Part shown: piece after piece, positions 16,419-22,303 of the stretch
Numbering within the stretch: position 1 is the first letter of the stretch
Layout of the letters: every line of letters begins with the position of its first letter
NCBI GenBank assembly: GCA_002293665.1
Contig: DBDQ01000022.1
Location: 1-23,029, forward strand
Length of the DNA: 23,029 nucleotides
Source of the DNA: Alistipes sp. UBA928
Lineage (GTDB): Bacteria > Bacteroidota > Bacteroidia > Bacteroidales > Rikenellaceae
Direction: 5' to 3'
The notes under the pieces: generated by a model
Databases searched by the model: none
Seen by the model: the letters and a program-made list of their open reading frames with translations, nothing else
What the model was told of the DNA's origin: nothing
Program-made: the position numbers and the translations under genes

Positions 16419-17117
16419 TTATTGGTGGTTGTTCGAGTTGTGGGTGAATGTGTGCATCATGTATTCGGTGGTGGCGCCGTCGGAGTATCCCATCTCGCGG
16501 GCCTTGCGGTCGCTTGCCTCCTCTATTTTTTCAAAGAAGGCTTTTCCTCCGCTCACCTCGAATATGCGGTTGATCTCGCCTATTGCCTCGTCGTCGATCT
16601 TGCGACCGGCACCTGGCCCGGCGCCCATGTAGTTGGGCGAAAAACGGGTGTACAGGTCGGTGTCGTTGCGGTTGGCCCAATCCCACACCGGCCCCTGCTC
16701 GGGGTGCAGCGCGGGCGACACGAGCCGCGGGGTGATGCAGTAGCCTTTTTCGAGAATATGGTGGCCTATGACCCTTTTGATAGCGATCTGCTGCCGCCCC
16801 TTTTCGCTCTCTACGAACAGGCCCAACCGCTGCGACAGCGTGCGCAGGGCCTGAATTATATAACCGGGTGTATTGCCGCGCGGACACCTCGGACGGCACG
16901 ACATGCACTCGCCGCAGTACCACAGCGTATCGCTCCGCATGAGCGCCTCGATGGCGTCGTCGTCTTTGGTTTGGATCGTGTTGACTATCTTTCGCGGATC
17001 GTAGTCATAGAACTCGGCCGATGGGCACACACCTGTGCACACACCGCAGTTCATGCACGCCTTCAGACCCTCGCGGAGGCGCACATCTTCCATGAGCATG
17101 TCGAAATATTTTCCCAT
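16419..17117 (-). CDS. HdrC-like dicluster [4Fe-4S] protein
   Basis: The protein has 232 residues. An N-terminal HdrC-type dicluster domain holds C21, C24, C27, C31 (CMNCGVCTGVCP) and C68, C71, C74, C78 (CGECMSCRPRCP). The remaining 130 residues are mostly helical, with no further cysteine motif. HdrC links HdrA to HdrB, and the next gene is HdrB-like. This is the first gene of a five-gene redox operon. A TACCTTTG -7 box ends 4 bases before the ATG at 17117, so translation may start on an almost leaderless transcript; the in-frame ATGs at residues 7 and 9 are alternatives. No signal peptide or membrane segment is seen. Confidence 0.87.
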   Translation of the reverse strand: MGKYFDMLMEDVRLREGLKACMNCGVCTGVCPSAEFYDYDPRKIVNTIQTKDDDAIEALMRSDTLWYCGECMSCRPRCPRGNTPGYIIQALRTLSQRLGLFVESEKGRQQIAIKRVIGHHILEKGYCITPRLVSPALHPEQGPVWDWANRNDTDLYTRFSPNYMGAGPGAGRKIDDEAIGEINRIFEVSGGKAFFEKIEEASDRKAREMGYSDGATTEYMMHTFTHNSNNHQ

Positions 17118-17121
17118 ACCG

Positions 17122-17129
17122 CAAAGGTA
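17122..17129 (-). promoter_or_regulatory. Bacteroidota -7 box (TACCTTTG) abutting the Hdr-like operon start
   Basis: On the minus strand TACCTTTG is a full match to TAnnTTTG. Only CGGT separates it from the ATG at 17117-17115. It lies in the 47-base gap behind the DHFR gene and can drive the five Hdr-like genes. No good -33 TTTG is present at 18-21 bases upstream. Confidence 0.6.
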
Positions 17130-17164
17130 CGGCCCCCGGCTTACTTGCGCAGTGGTATAAATAC

Positions 17165-17623
17165 CTATTTACGGCGTGAGTAGACAACAAACTCGAACGC
17201 GCCGTGATCTTCGGACGACACGCGACGCCATCGCCTCAGATCGACCTTGGGGAACTTCGTGTCTCCCCGGTAGGCGGCATGTATCTTTGTGATATATAGT
17301 TCGTCGACGAGCGGCAATGCTTGGCTGTAAATCTCGGCGCCGCCTATGATGAAAGCATCGGGATGTTTTGCCACCGCCGACTCCAACGAAAACTCTGTCT
17401 CCGCTCCTTCGTGGCGAAAGTCTCCCCGGCGCGTTACGACAACGTTGCTACGGTTCGGCAGCGGCCTGCCCAGCGATTCGAAGGTCTTGCGCCCCATGAT
17501 CACCGTGTGGCCCGTGGTGACACGCTTGAAATACCGGAGGTCTTCGGGAATGTGCCACGGCATGGCGCCATTCGCACCGATCACCCGGTTTTTGGCTATC
17601 GCAACAATTATCTTGAGGCTCAT
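17165..17623 (-). CDS. folA: Dihydrofolate reductase
   Basis: The protein has 152 residues. It reduces dihydrofolate to tetrahydrofolate with NADPH, recycling the dihydrofolate that thymidylate synthase makes. The N-terminal IVAIAKNRVIGANGAMPWHI segment is typical, D28 in PEDLRYFK matches the active-site acid, and GRKTFESLGRPLPNR, IIGGAEIY and ELYITKI are further DHFR motifs. I chose the ATG at 17623 (MSLKIIVAIA), which overlaps the thyA stop as ATGA; a longer frame from 17653 would read into thyA and add 10 residues unlike the family. Coupled expression with thyA is the classic arrangement. Confidence 0.95.
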   Translation of the reverse strand: MSLKIIVAIAKNRVIGANGAMPWHIPEDLRYFKRVTTGHTVIMGRKTFESLGRPLPNRSNVVVTRRGDFRHEGAETEFSLESAVAKHPDAFIIGGAEIYSQALPLVDELYITKIHAAYRGDTKFPKVDLRRWRRVSSEDHGAFEFVVYSRRK

Positions 17624-18414
17624 ACCGCAATGGGAGCTTTGATCGCAGGCCACGGGTCGTAGCCCTCGAGGGTGAAGTCCTCGTAGCGAAAATCGAAGAT
17701 GGAGCGCACGTCGGGATTGAGCCGCATTGTCGGCAGCTTGCGCGGCTCGCGAGTGAGTTGCAGCGCCGCCTGCTCCAGATGGTTGAGATATAGATGGGTA
17801 TCGCCCGTAGTGTGGACAAAATCACCGGGAGCGAGCCCCGTCACCTGCGCCACCATCATCGTGAGCAGCGCGTAGGACGCTATATTGAAAGGTACGCCGA
17901 GGAAGACGTCGGCACTGCGCTGATAAAGCTGGCACGAAAGCCTTCCGTCGGCCACATAGAACTGAAACAGCGCATGACATGGCGGCAGCGCCATTCCCTC
18001 GATCTCGCCCACGTTCCACGCGCTCACGATGTGGCGCCTCGAGTCGGGGTTGGTTCGGATCGCCTCCACCACCTGCGCTATCTGGTCGATGTGTCCTCCG
18101 TCGGGCGTGGGCCAACTGCGCCACTGGTAGCCGTAGATATGGCCCAGGTCTCCGTCGGGCCCTGCCCACTCGTCCCATATCGTGACGCCGTTGTCGTGTA
18201 GGTATTTCACGTTGGTGTCGCCCCGCAGGAACCACAGCAACTCGTGGATTATCGACCTCAGATGGAGCTTTTTGGTGGTGAGCACTGGAAACCCCTTCGC
18301 AAGGTCGAAACGCATCTGGTGACCGAACACGCTGCGCGTGCCCACCCCCGTGCGGTCGCTCTTCACCGTCCCTTCGGCGATGATCCTCTCCAACAGATCG
18401 AGATACTGTTTCAT
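17620..18414 (-). CDS. thyA: Thymidylate synthase (ThyA type)
   Basis: The protein has 264 residues, the same as E. coli ThyA, and aligns in register with it: the catalytic cysteine in LPPCHALFQF is C146. It methylates dUMP to dTMP using methylene-tetrahydrofolate and releases dihydrofolate. Other motifs are SDRTGVGTRSVFGHQMRFDL, the LYQRSADVFLGVPFNIASYA segment and HTTGDTHLYLNH. The start at 18414 is 3 bases after the stop of the TlpA-like gene, and the stop overlaps the DHFR start. The two folate genes therefore form the end of a four-gene operon. Confidence 0.97.
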   Translation of the reverse strand: MKQYLDLLERIIAEGTVKSDRTGVGTRSVFGHQMRFDLAKGFPVLTTKKLHLRSIIHELLWFLRGDTNVKYLHDNGVTIWDEWAGPDGDLGHIYGYQWRSWPTPDGGHIDQIAQVVEAIRTNPDSRRHIVSAWNVGEIEGMALPPCHALFQFYVADGRLSCQLYQRSADVFLGVPFNIASYALLTMMVAQVTGLAPGDFVHTTGDTHLYLNHLEQAALQLTREPRKLPTMRLNPDVRSIFDFRYEDFTLEGYDPWPAIKAPIAV

Positions 18415-18417
18415 GAT

Positions 18418-19575
18418 CTAAAGAAGCTCCCTGATCTTCCGTTCGAGCGCGTCGCCGTAGAGATTACGCCCGGCAAGGTTACCCTCGCGATCGAAAACAA
18501 AGTTGGCGGGGATCGTCCCCACGTTATATAACATCACGGGCGGGGAGCTCTGTCCGCGAAAATCGCACACCGTCGTCCACGGCAGTCGCTGCTGCTGCAC
18601 TGCGTTGACCCACACCGCGCGATCGGTGTCGAGCGACACCTGATATATCGCGAGCCCGCGGTCGGAATAAGCCGTCCACAACTCTTTCATCTCGGCGTTG
18701 TTGATACTCGCTCCCGTGAGCGAGGTGCTCCAGAAGTCGAGCACTATCACCTTGCCCGCCATCGACGACAGTTTCACGCGCTGGCCGTACATGTCGGGCA
18801 ACTCTATCTCAGGATAGTCGATCTCGGTTATCCCCTCGGTGTTGATCCTGTCGACAAACGCCTGTTGGCTGTCGCGTGTTGCAAGCTCACGGTCGAGCGC
18901 TGCCAGGTACCGCGAATCGGGATAGCGCGTGCGCACCGAGTCGGCAACCATGCGGTAGTACACGAAGTCGCTCTCGCCGTTGAACAGCACATCGTCGCCG
19001 GGCAGCCTTTGGTAGAGTGCGTAGATGGCGGCGAGCGACGAAGCGTTTTCGACTATGAAACCGATCTGCTGCCTCTTAACCTTCACATATTCGTCGAGGT
19101 AGGTGCGCCTTATCTGAGTCCTTCGTTCGTCGCCCGAGGGCCCGGCGGCGGTTCTGTCGAACCGGTTCGCGATCGAGTCGAGCGTCATCGCTCCTTTGGT
19201 GAGTATCCCGTGGAGCTGCCACACGAGTTCGCTTTCGGGCGAGCCGCTCACACGGTATCCATCGAGATCGCCCAGCGACAGTACGCTCACCTTCTCGCGC
19301 GGCGATATGAGCAGCGGCACCATCTCGCCGTCGTACCTGAGGTTGAATATGGCGGGTTGCCTGTCAGGCAACGCCACCTGAAAAGTAAACTCGCCCCGGT
19401 CGTTGGTCATCACGGTGTCGACCTGCGGAGTCGCCGCACCCGGCACCACCCGTTCGAGATAGACGGGCTGGGTGCCCGCGCCTATAAAATGTCCGTTTAA
19501 TTGTGCGCTGTTTCTGTCGCAGCCCGCAAGAGTCGCCGCTACCCCCAGCCAAATAAAAATATCGCGTAGCTTCAT
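18418..19575 (-). CDS. TlpA-like lipoprotein (DUF4369-type N-terminus) lacking the CxxC redox site
   Basis: The protein has 385 residues. A lipoprotein signal ends in LAGC with C19. A DUF4369-like region follows (about 25-110, LNGHFIGAGTQPVYLERV). The C-terminal thioredoxin-like domain spans about 255-385. The strand-helix site reads LDFWSTSLTGAS (280-290 region), where active TlpA proteins have WASWCGPC; no cysteine is there, though the cis-proline region TIPANFVFD (P356) is kept. The domain is therefore probably not a thiol reductase but a binding or structural protein in the periplasm, anchored to a membrane. I chose the ATG at 19575 because it places the signal peptide at the N-terminus; the longer frame to 19653 has no signal. 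It lies 16 bases after the DUF4290 gene and 3 before thyA. Confidence 0.82.
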   Translation of the reverse strand: MKLRDIFIWLGVAATLAGCDRNSAQLNGHFIGAGTQPVYLERVVPGAATPQVDTVMTNDRGEFTFQVALPDRQPAIFNLRYDGEMVPLLISPREKVSVLSLGDLDGYRVSGSPESELVWQLHGILTKGAMTLDSIANRFDRTAAGPSGDERRTQIRRTYLDEYVKVKRQQIGFIVENASSLAAIYALYQRLPGDDVLFNGESDFVYYRMVADSVRTRYPDSRYLAALDRELATRDSQQAFVDRINTEGITEIDYPEIELPDMYGQRVKLSSMAGKVIVLDFWSTSLTGASINNAEMKELWTAYSDRGLAIYQVSLDTDRAVWVNAVQQQRLPWTTVCDFRGQSSPPVMLYNVGTIPANFVFDREGNLAGRNLYGDALERKIRELL

Positions 19576-19591
19576 TTTCAAATTCTCAAAT

Positions 19592-20245
19592 TCACATCTG
19601 TTGTCTGCGCCGCCCGCCACCCGGACGTCCATTTTTTTGATTCTTGCCGCCATTGTGGCCCTTTTTTTGATGGGTAGGTGCGGCGGCGGATCGGTATTCG
19701 CTCTTCAGGGAGCCGAGAGCCTCCTCATCGAGTGCCAGTCCACCCCGCGACATTCGTTTGATGTCGCCGATAATGATCTCATTGTTGGGATGTTCCTGAT
19801 TATACTCGTAGCTTTTTGTGCGCATGTAACGCGCAATATTTTCGAGGGTTTCTTCGACGGCCGCCCCGTCGGGGTTGTCTTTCAGCGAGCGTATCATATT
19901 CTCGACATTCTTGCCGTAGTGTTTGAACATCATGTTTTTGCGCGGATACTCGAGTTTTTCGGGCACCGGGCTGAGCTCTTTTTGCGTCGGTATGGGATAC
20001 GGCGAATCGACGTCGAGATCGAACCCCGACATTATGAAGAGGTGATCCCACAGTTTGTGGGTTATGTCGGACGTATCCCTGAGCAGTGGATTGATGTTCC
20101 CCATCACGTCGATCACTATGGAGGCCTGCCGCGTTCGTTCGGCGCGGTCGTCGATCGTTTTGACGTAGTCGATCATCTCGTGAATGTGCCTGCCATACTC
20201 GGGCAGAAACATTTTACTCCGGGTATAATTATAGTTTTTTTCCAT
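19592..20245 (-). CDS. DUF4290 family protein
   Basis: The protein has 217 residues from the ATG at 20245. The family hallmark MFLPEYGRHIHEMIDYVK is near the N-terminus, followed by a helical core (ASIVIDVMGNINP, KLWDHLFIMSGFDLDVDSPY) and a basic, glycine- and lysine-rich tail (about 185-217, HQKKGHNGGKNQKNG). DUF4290 is confined, as far as I know, to Bacteroidota and has no known function. The basic tail could bind nucleic acid, which is only a guess. The frame is open to a TTG at 20335, but the family begins close to LPEYGR, so the short form is preferred. It leads an operon with the TlpA-like gene, thyA and folA, probably read from a promoter at 20449-20478. Confidence 0.82.
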   Translation of the reverse strand: MEKNYNYTRSKMFLPEYGRHIHEMIDYVKTIDDRAERTRQASIVIDVMGNINPLLRDTSDITHKLWDHLFIMSGFDLDVDSPYPIPTQKELSPVPEKLEYPRKNMMFKHYGKNVENMIRSLKDNPDGAAVEETLENIARYMRTKSYEYNQEHPNNEIIIGDIKRMSRGGLALDEEALGSLKSEYRSAAAPTHQKKGHNGGKNQKNGRPGGGRRRQQM

Positions 20246-20363
20246 TCTTTTTCGCATTAAACGATATTTAAAAAAGTCACGATCATGTCTCAAGACGTCA
20301 CACTCGACACAAAATTCGATCCACCCGATGTTCAATTATCCGCATGTCCGCATCCTATATCGG

Positions 20364-20401
20364 TGACAAAAAAATAGTGTCTGAATTTGCACTTTTTGTC
20401 A
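20364..20401. repeat. Inverted repeat TGACAAAAA ... TTTTTGTCA
   Basis: Two perfect 9-base arms at 20364-20372 and 20393-20401 face each other across 20 bases. Inner bases can extend the pairing with GTG/CAC after a small bulge. It lies inside the leader of the DUF4290 operon and just upstream of the likely promoter of the activator gene, so it could be an operator for either or an RNA hairpin in the leader. Confidence 0.5.
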
Positions 20402-20448
20402 TGAATTTAATGTATCTTCGTAAAAAAGTAGAGCGACCGATTGAAGTA

Positions 20449-20478
20449 CAAAGGTAACAGTTTTCCGTAAATTTCAAA
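20449..20478 (-). promoter_or_regulatory. Leftward Bacteroidota promoter for the DUF4290-tlpA-thyA-folA operon
   Basis: On the minus strand TTTG (20478-20475) and TACCTTTG (20456-20449) are separated by 18 bases, close to the TTTG-N19-21-TAnnTTTG consensus. Transcription should start near 20442, about 200 bases before the DUF4290 start. It overlaps the leader of the divergent activator gene. Confidence 0.6.
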
Positions 20479-20487
20479 GCAATCCTC

Positions 20488-21633
20488 ATGCCGAATATTT
20501 TGATTATAGAAGCCTCCCGTGGAATACGCAACACCCTTCGCGAGCGGCTCGAGTATGAAAGATACACCGTGGAGGCCACGGAGAATAGCGACGAAGCATT
20601 CGAAGTGATGCACAAATTCGAACCCGACGTGGTGTTGAGCGACCATTGCTGCGGCAGGGAGCGCGAGTTGAAGTGCCCCTTAATAGTCCTTTCCGACGAC
20701 ACCTCGGTCGAGAATGCCGTCGTGTCGGTGCGCGCCGGAGCGTGGGATTTTATTCCCAAACCGATCGACATGAATCACCTGTTGACCTCCATCAAACGCG
20801 CCACGGGCCCCGTCCCCCAGGAGCAACCCGAGCCCGAGTTGCCGCCGGCGCGTCGTCCCGCCTCACGCCCCGGCCATCGGGAGATGATCGGTACGTCGCC
20901 CAGGATGATACAGGTCAAAGATCTCATAGAGCGTGTCGCACCCACCGACGCGCGCGTGCTCATCACTGGCGACAACGGCACCGGCAAGGAACTTGTAGCC
21001 CGCATGCTCCACAACCGCAGCCGCCGCACGGCCGCACCGTTCATCGAGATCAACTGCGCGGCGATCCCCTCGGAGCTGATCGAGAGCGAACTTTTCGGCC
21101 ACGAAAAGGGGGCTTTTACCTCGGCCATCAAGCAGCGCAAGGGCAAGTTCGAGCAGGCGGCCGGAGGCACGCTTTTCATGGACGAGGTGGGCGACATGTC
21201 GCTCTCGGCCCAAGCCAAGGTGCTACGCGCTCTTCAGGAGGGACGCATCAGCCGCGTGGGCAGCGACCGCGACGTGTCGGTCGACGTGAGGGTAATTGCG
21301 GCAACCAACAAGAACCTGCGCGCCGAGATCGACAAGGGCACCTTCCGCGAAGACCTCTACCACCGCCTGAGCGTGATCATCATCCACATTCCGCCTCTGT
21401 CAGACCGCGTCGACGACATTCCGCAGCTCGTGGAACACTTCACCGAGATGATCTGCAACGAGTACGGCATAGCCCGCAAGAGCATCAGCCCCGACAGCAT
21501 AGCCGAACTCTGCAAAATGCCGTGGAGGGGCAACGTGCGCGAACTGCGCAACGTAGTGGAGAGGCTCATCATCCTTGGCGGCGACCAGATCTCGATCGAG
21601 GACATCCACGCTTACGTCAGCGAATTCGTTTGA
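20488..21633 (+). CDS. Sigma-54-dependent AAA+ activator with degenerate receiver, no HTH
   Basis: The protein has 381 residues. The N-terminal receiver-like domain (1-105) keeps D52 (VVLSDHCC) and K91 (FIPKPID), but the usual acidic pair is EA (E8-A9) and the distance from D52 to S69 is 17 residues instead of about 30. A proline-rich linker (108-128) leads to the AAA+ domain: Walker A GDNGTGKE (161-168), the sigma-54 loop GAFTSA (208-213), Walker B GGTLFMDE (226-233), and an arginine-finger/sensor part (FREDLYHRL, WRGNVRELRN). It ends at VSEFV without a Fis-type DNA-binding domain. As I recall the family, GAFTSA and the missing HTH are shared by Bacteroidota relatives; the eroded receiver stands out. 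It should activate sigma-54 polymerase from solution. Start ATG 20488 is the first methionine before the receiver strand ILIIEAS. Confidence 0.9.
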   Translation: MPNILIIEASRGIRNTLRERLEYERYTVEATENSDEAFEVMHKFEPDVVLSDHCCGRERELKCPLIVLSDDTSVENAVVSVRAGAWDFIPKPIDMNHLLTSIKRATGPVPQEQPEPELPPARRPASRPGHREMIGTSPRMIQVKDLIERVAPTDARVLITGDNGTGKELVARMLHNRSRRTAAPFIEINCAAIPSELIESELFGHEKGAFTSAIKQRKGKFEQAAGGTLFMDEVGDMSLSAQAKVLRALQEGRISRVGSDRDVSVDVRVIAATNKNLRAEIDKGTFREDLYHRLSVIIIHIPPLSDRVDDIPQLVEHFTEMICNEYGIARKSISPDSIAELCKMPWRGNVRELRNVVERLIILGGDQISIEDIHAYVSEFV

Positions 21634-21660
21634 TAATGGCTGTTATTTTTCATACCTTTG
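21629..21660 (+). promoter_or_regulatory. Bacteroidota -33/-7 promoter for the yhcH-like/trxB pair
   Basis: TTTG (21629-21632, overlapping the activator's last codons) and TACCTTTG (21653-21660) are 20 bases apart, an excellent match to the consensus. Transcription should start near 21665, about 20 bases before the ATG at 21686. Confidence 0.75.
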
Positions 21661-21688
21661 CAGAGATAAACACCTCTGAAAAGGTATG
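21651..21688 (+). repeat. Inverted repeat joining the -7 box to the ribosome-binding/start region
   Basis: Arms CATACCTTTGCAGAG (21651-21665) and CTCTGAAAAGGTATG (21674-21688) pair at 14 of 15 positions around an 8-base loop. The left arm contains the whole -7 box; the right arm contains the AAAGG stretch and the ATG start codon. It could be a dimeric repressor operator. Confidence 0.6.
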
Positions 21689-22291
21689 AAAAAGTTGGCA
21701 ACCACCATCCTGATTCTCGCCCTGTCGGCCGTCGCGGCAACGGCACAGAACGACGCCCGTACCTGGGTCGGGGAGCGCTCCTGGGCCCCCGGAGGCTTTA
21801 CTCTCAAACTGCACGACCCGATCGACGCCGGGCAGTTTCGCGACCAGTACCTTCGCAATCGCGAGGTGTGGGACGCCGTGTTCCTCTACCTGCGCGACAC
21901 GCGTCTCGACACACTCTCTGTGGGCGAGCGTCGTCTGCCCGGCCTGGGTGACCGGGTCGTACTGCGACTGACCGAAGGGCCCACCCGGCCCAAGGAAAAT
22001 CTGCAACGGCTCGAATATCACCGTAAATATATAGACATACACATCAACCGTACAGGCAGTGAACTCATAGCCTGGGCCCGTCCGGCGGAGAGCGAGACGA
22101 CTACCGTCACGGAGTACGACGCCGGACGCGACGTGGGGTTCTGCACCACCTCAGTTCCGGTGAACTATCACCGCAGCACGACCGACGGGATGTTCATCCT
22201 CTTCCCGAGCGACTACCACCTCCCCTCGATCCACGACGGTGAGTCGGGGTCAGTCAAAAAACTTGTCATCAAGATCGAATACCTGCAATAA
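21686..22291 (+). CDS. Exported YhcH/YjgK/YiaL-family (DUF386) protein
   Basis: The protein has 201 residues. A signal peptide covers about residues 1-20 (MKKLATTILILALSAVAATA). The rest fits the YhcH/YjgK/YiaL family, a cupin-like barrel: LEYHRKYIDIHI with the family histidines, GSELIAWA, and FILFPSDYHLPSIHDG before VKKLVIKIEYL at the end. Known members (E. coli YiaL, Haemophilus YhcH) are cytoplasmic, about 150 residues long and linked to sugar or sialic acid use. An exported form is less usual. It has its own strong promoter and is followed after 12 bases by trxB. Its substrate is unknown. Confidence 0.8.
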   Translation: MKKLATTILILALSAVAATAQNDARTWVGERSWAPGGFTLKLHDPIDAGQFRDQYLRNREVWDAVFLYLRDTRLDTLSVGERRLPGLGDRVVLRLTEGPTRPKENLQRLEYHRKYIDIHINRTGSELIAWARPAESETTTVTEYDAGRDVGFCTTSVPVNYHRSTTDGMFILFPSDYHLPSIHDGESGSVKKLVIKIEYLQ

Positions 22292-22303
22292 CAACGCACC
22301 ACT

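Larger units (their letters stand above)
20246..20487. promoter_or_regulatory. Divergent intergenic region, 242 bases, AT-richer than its flanks
   Basis: It separates the DUF4290 operon (minus) from the sigma-54 activator (plus). It holds a full -33/-7 promoter pointing left (20449-20478), an inverted repeat (20364-20401), and a one-mismatch -7 box pointing right, TATCTTCG at 20413-20420, that could serve the activator gene. The leftward transcript would have a leader of roughly 200 bases. I see no recognised riboswitch in it. Confidence 0.5.

Noticed and set aside
12120..17117. A methanogen-type HdrABC or a sulfate-reducer Qmo/Dsr complex
   Set aside because: The HdrA-like protein lacks the extra ferredoxin domains of methanogen HdrA, and no sulfate or sulfite reduction gene is in the window, so neither name is justified.
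20356..20402. A 15-codon frame (MTKSANSDTIFLSPI) in the DUF4290 leader as a leader peptide
   Set aside because: No run of regulatory codons and no ribosome-binding site; it simply crosses the inverted repeat.
21109..21126. GAFTSA instead of GAFTGA in the sigma-54 activator, and the missing C-terminal HTH, as defects
   Set aside because: As I recall, related Bacteroidota activators share both features, so they look like family traits rather than damage in this gene.
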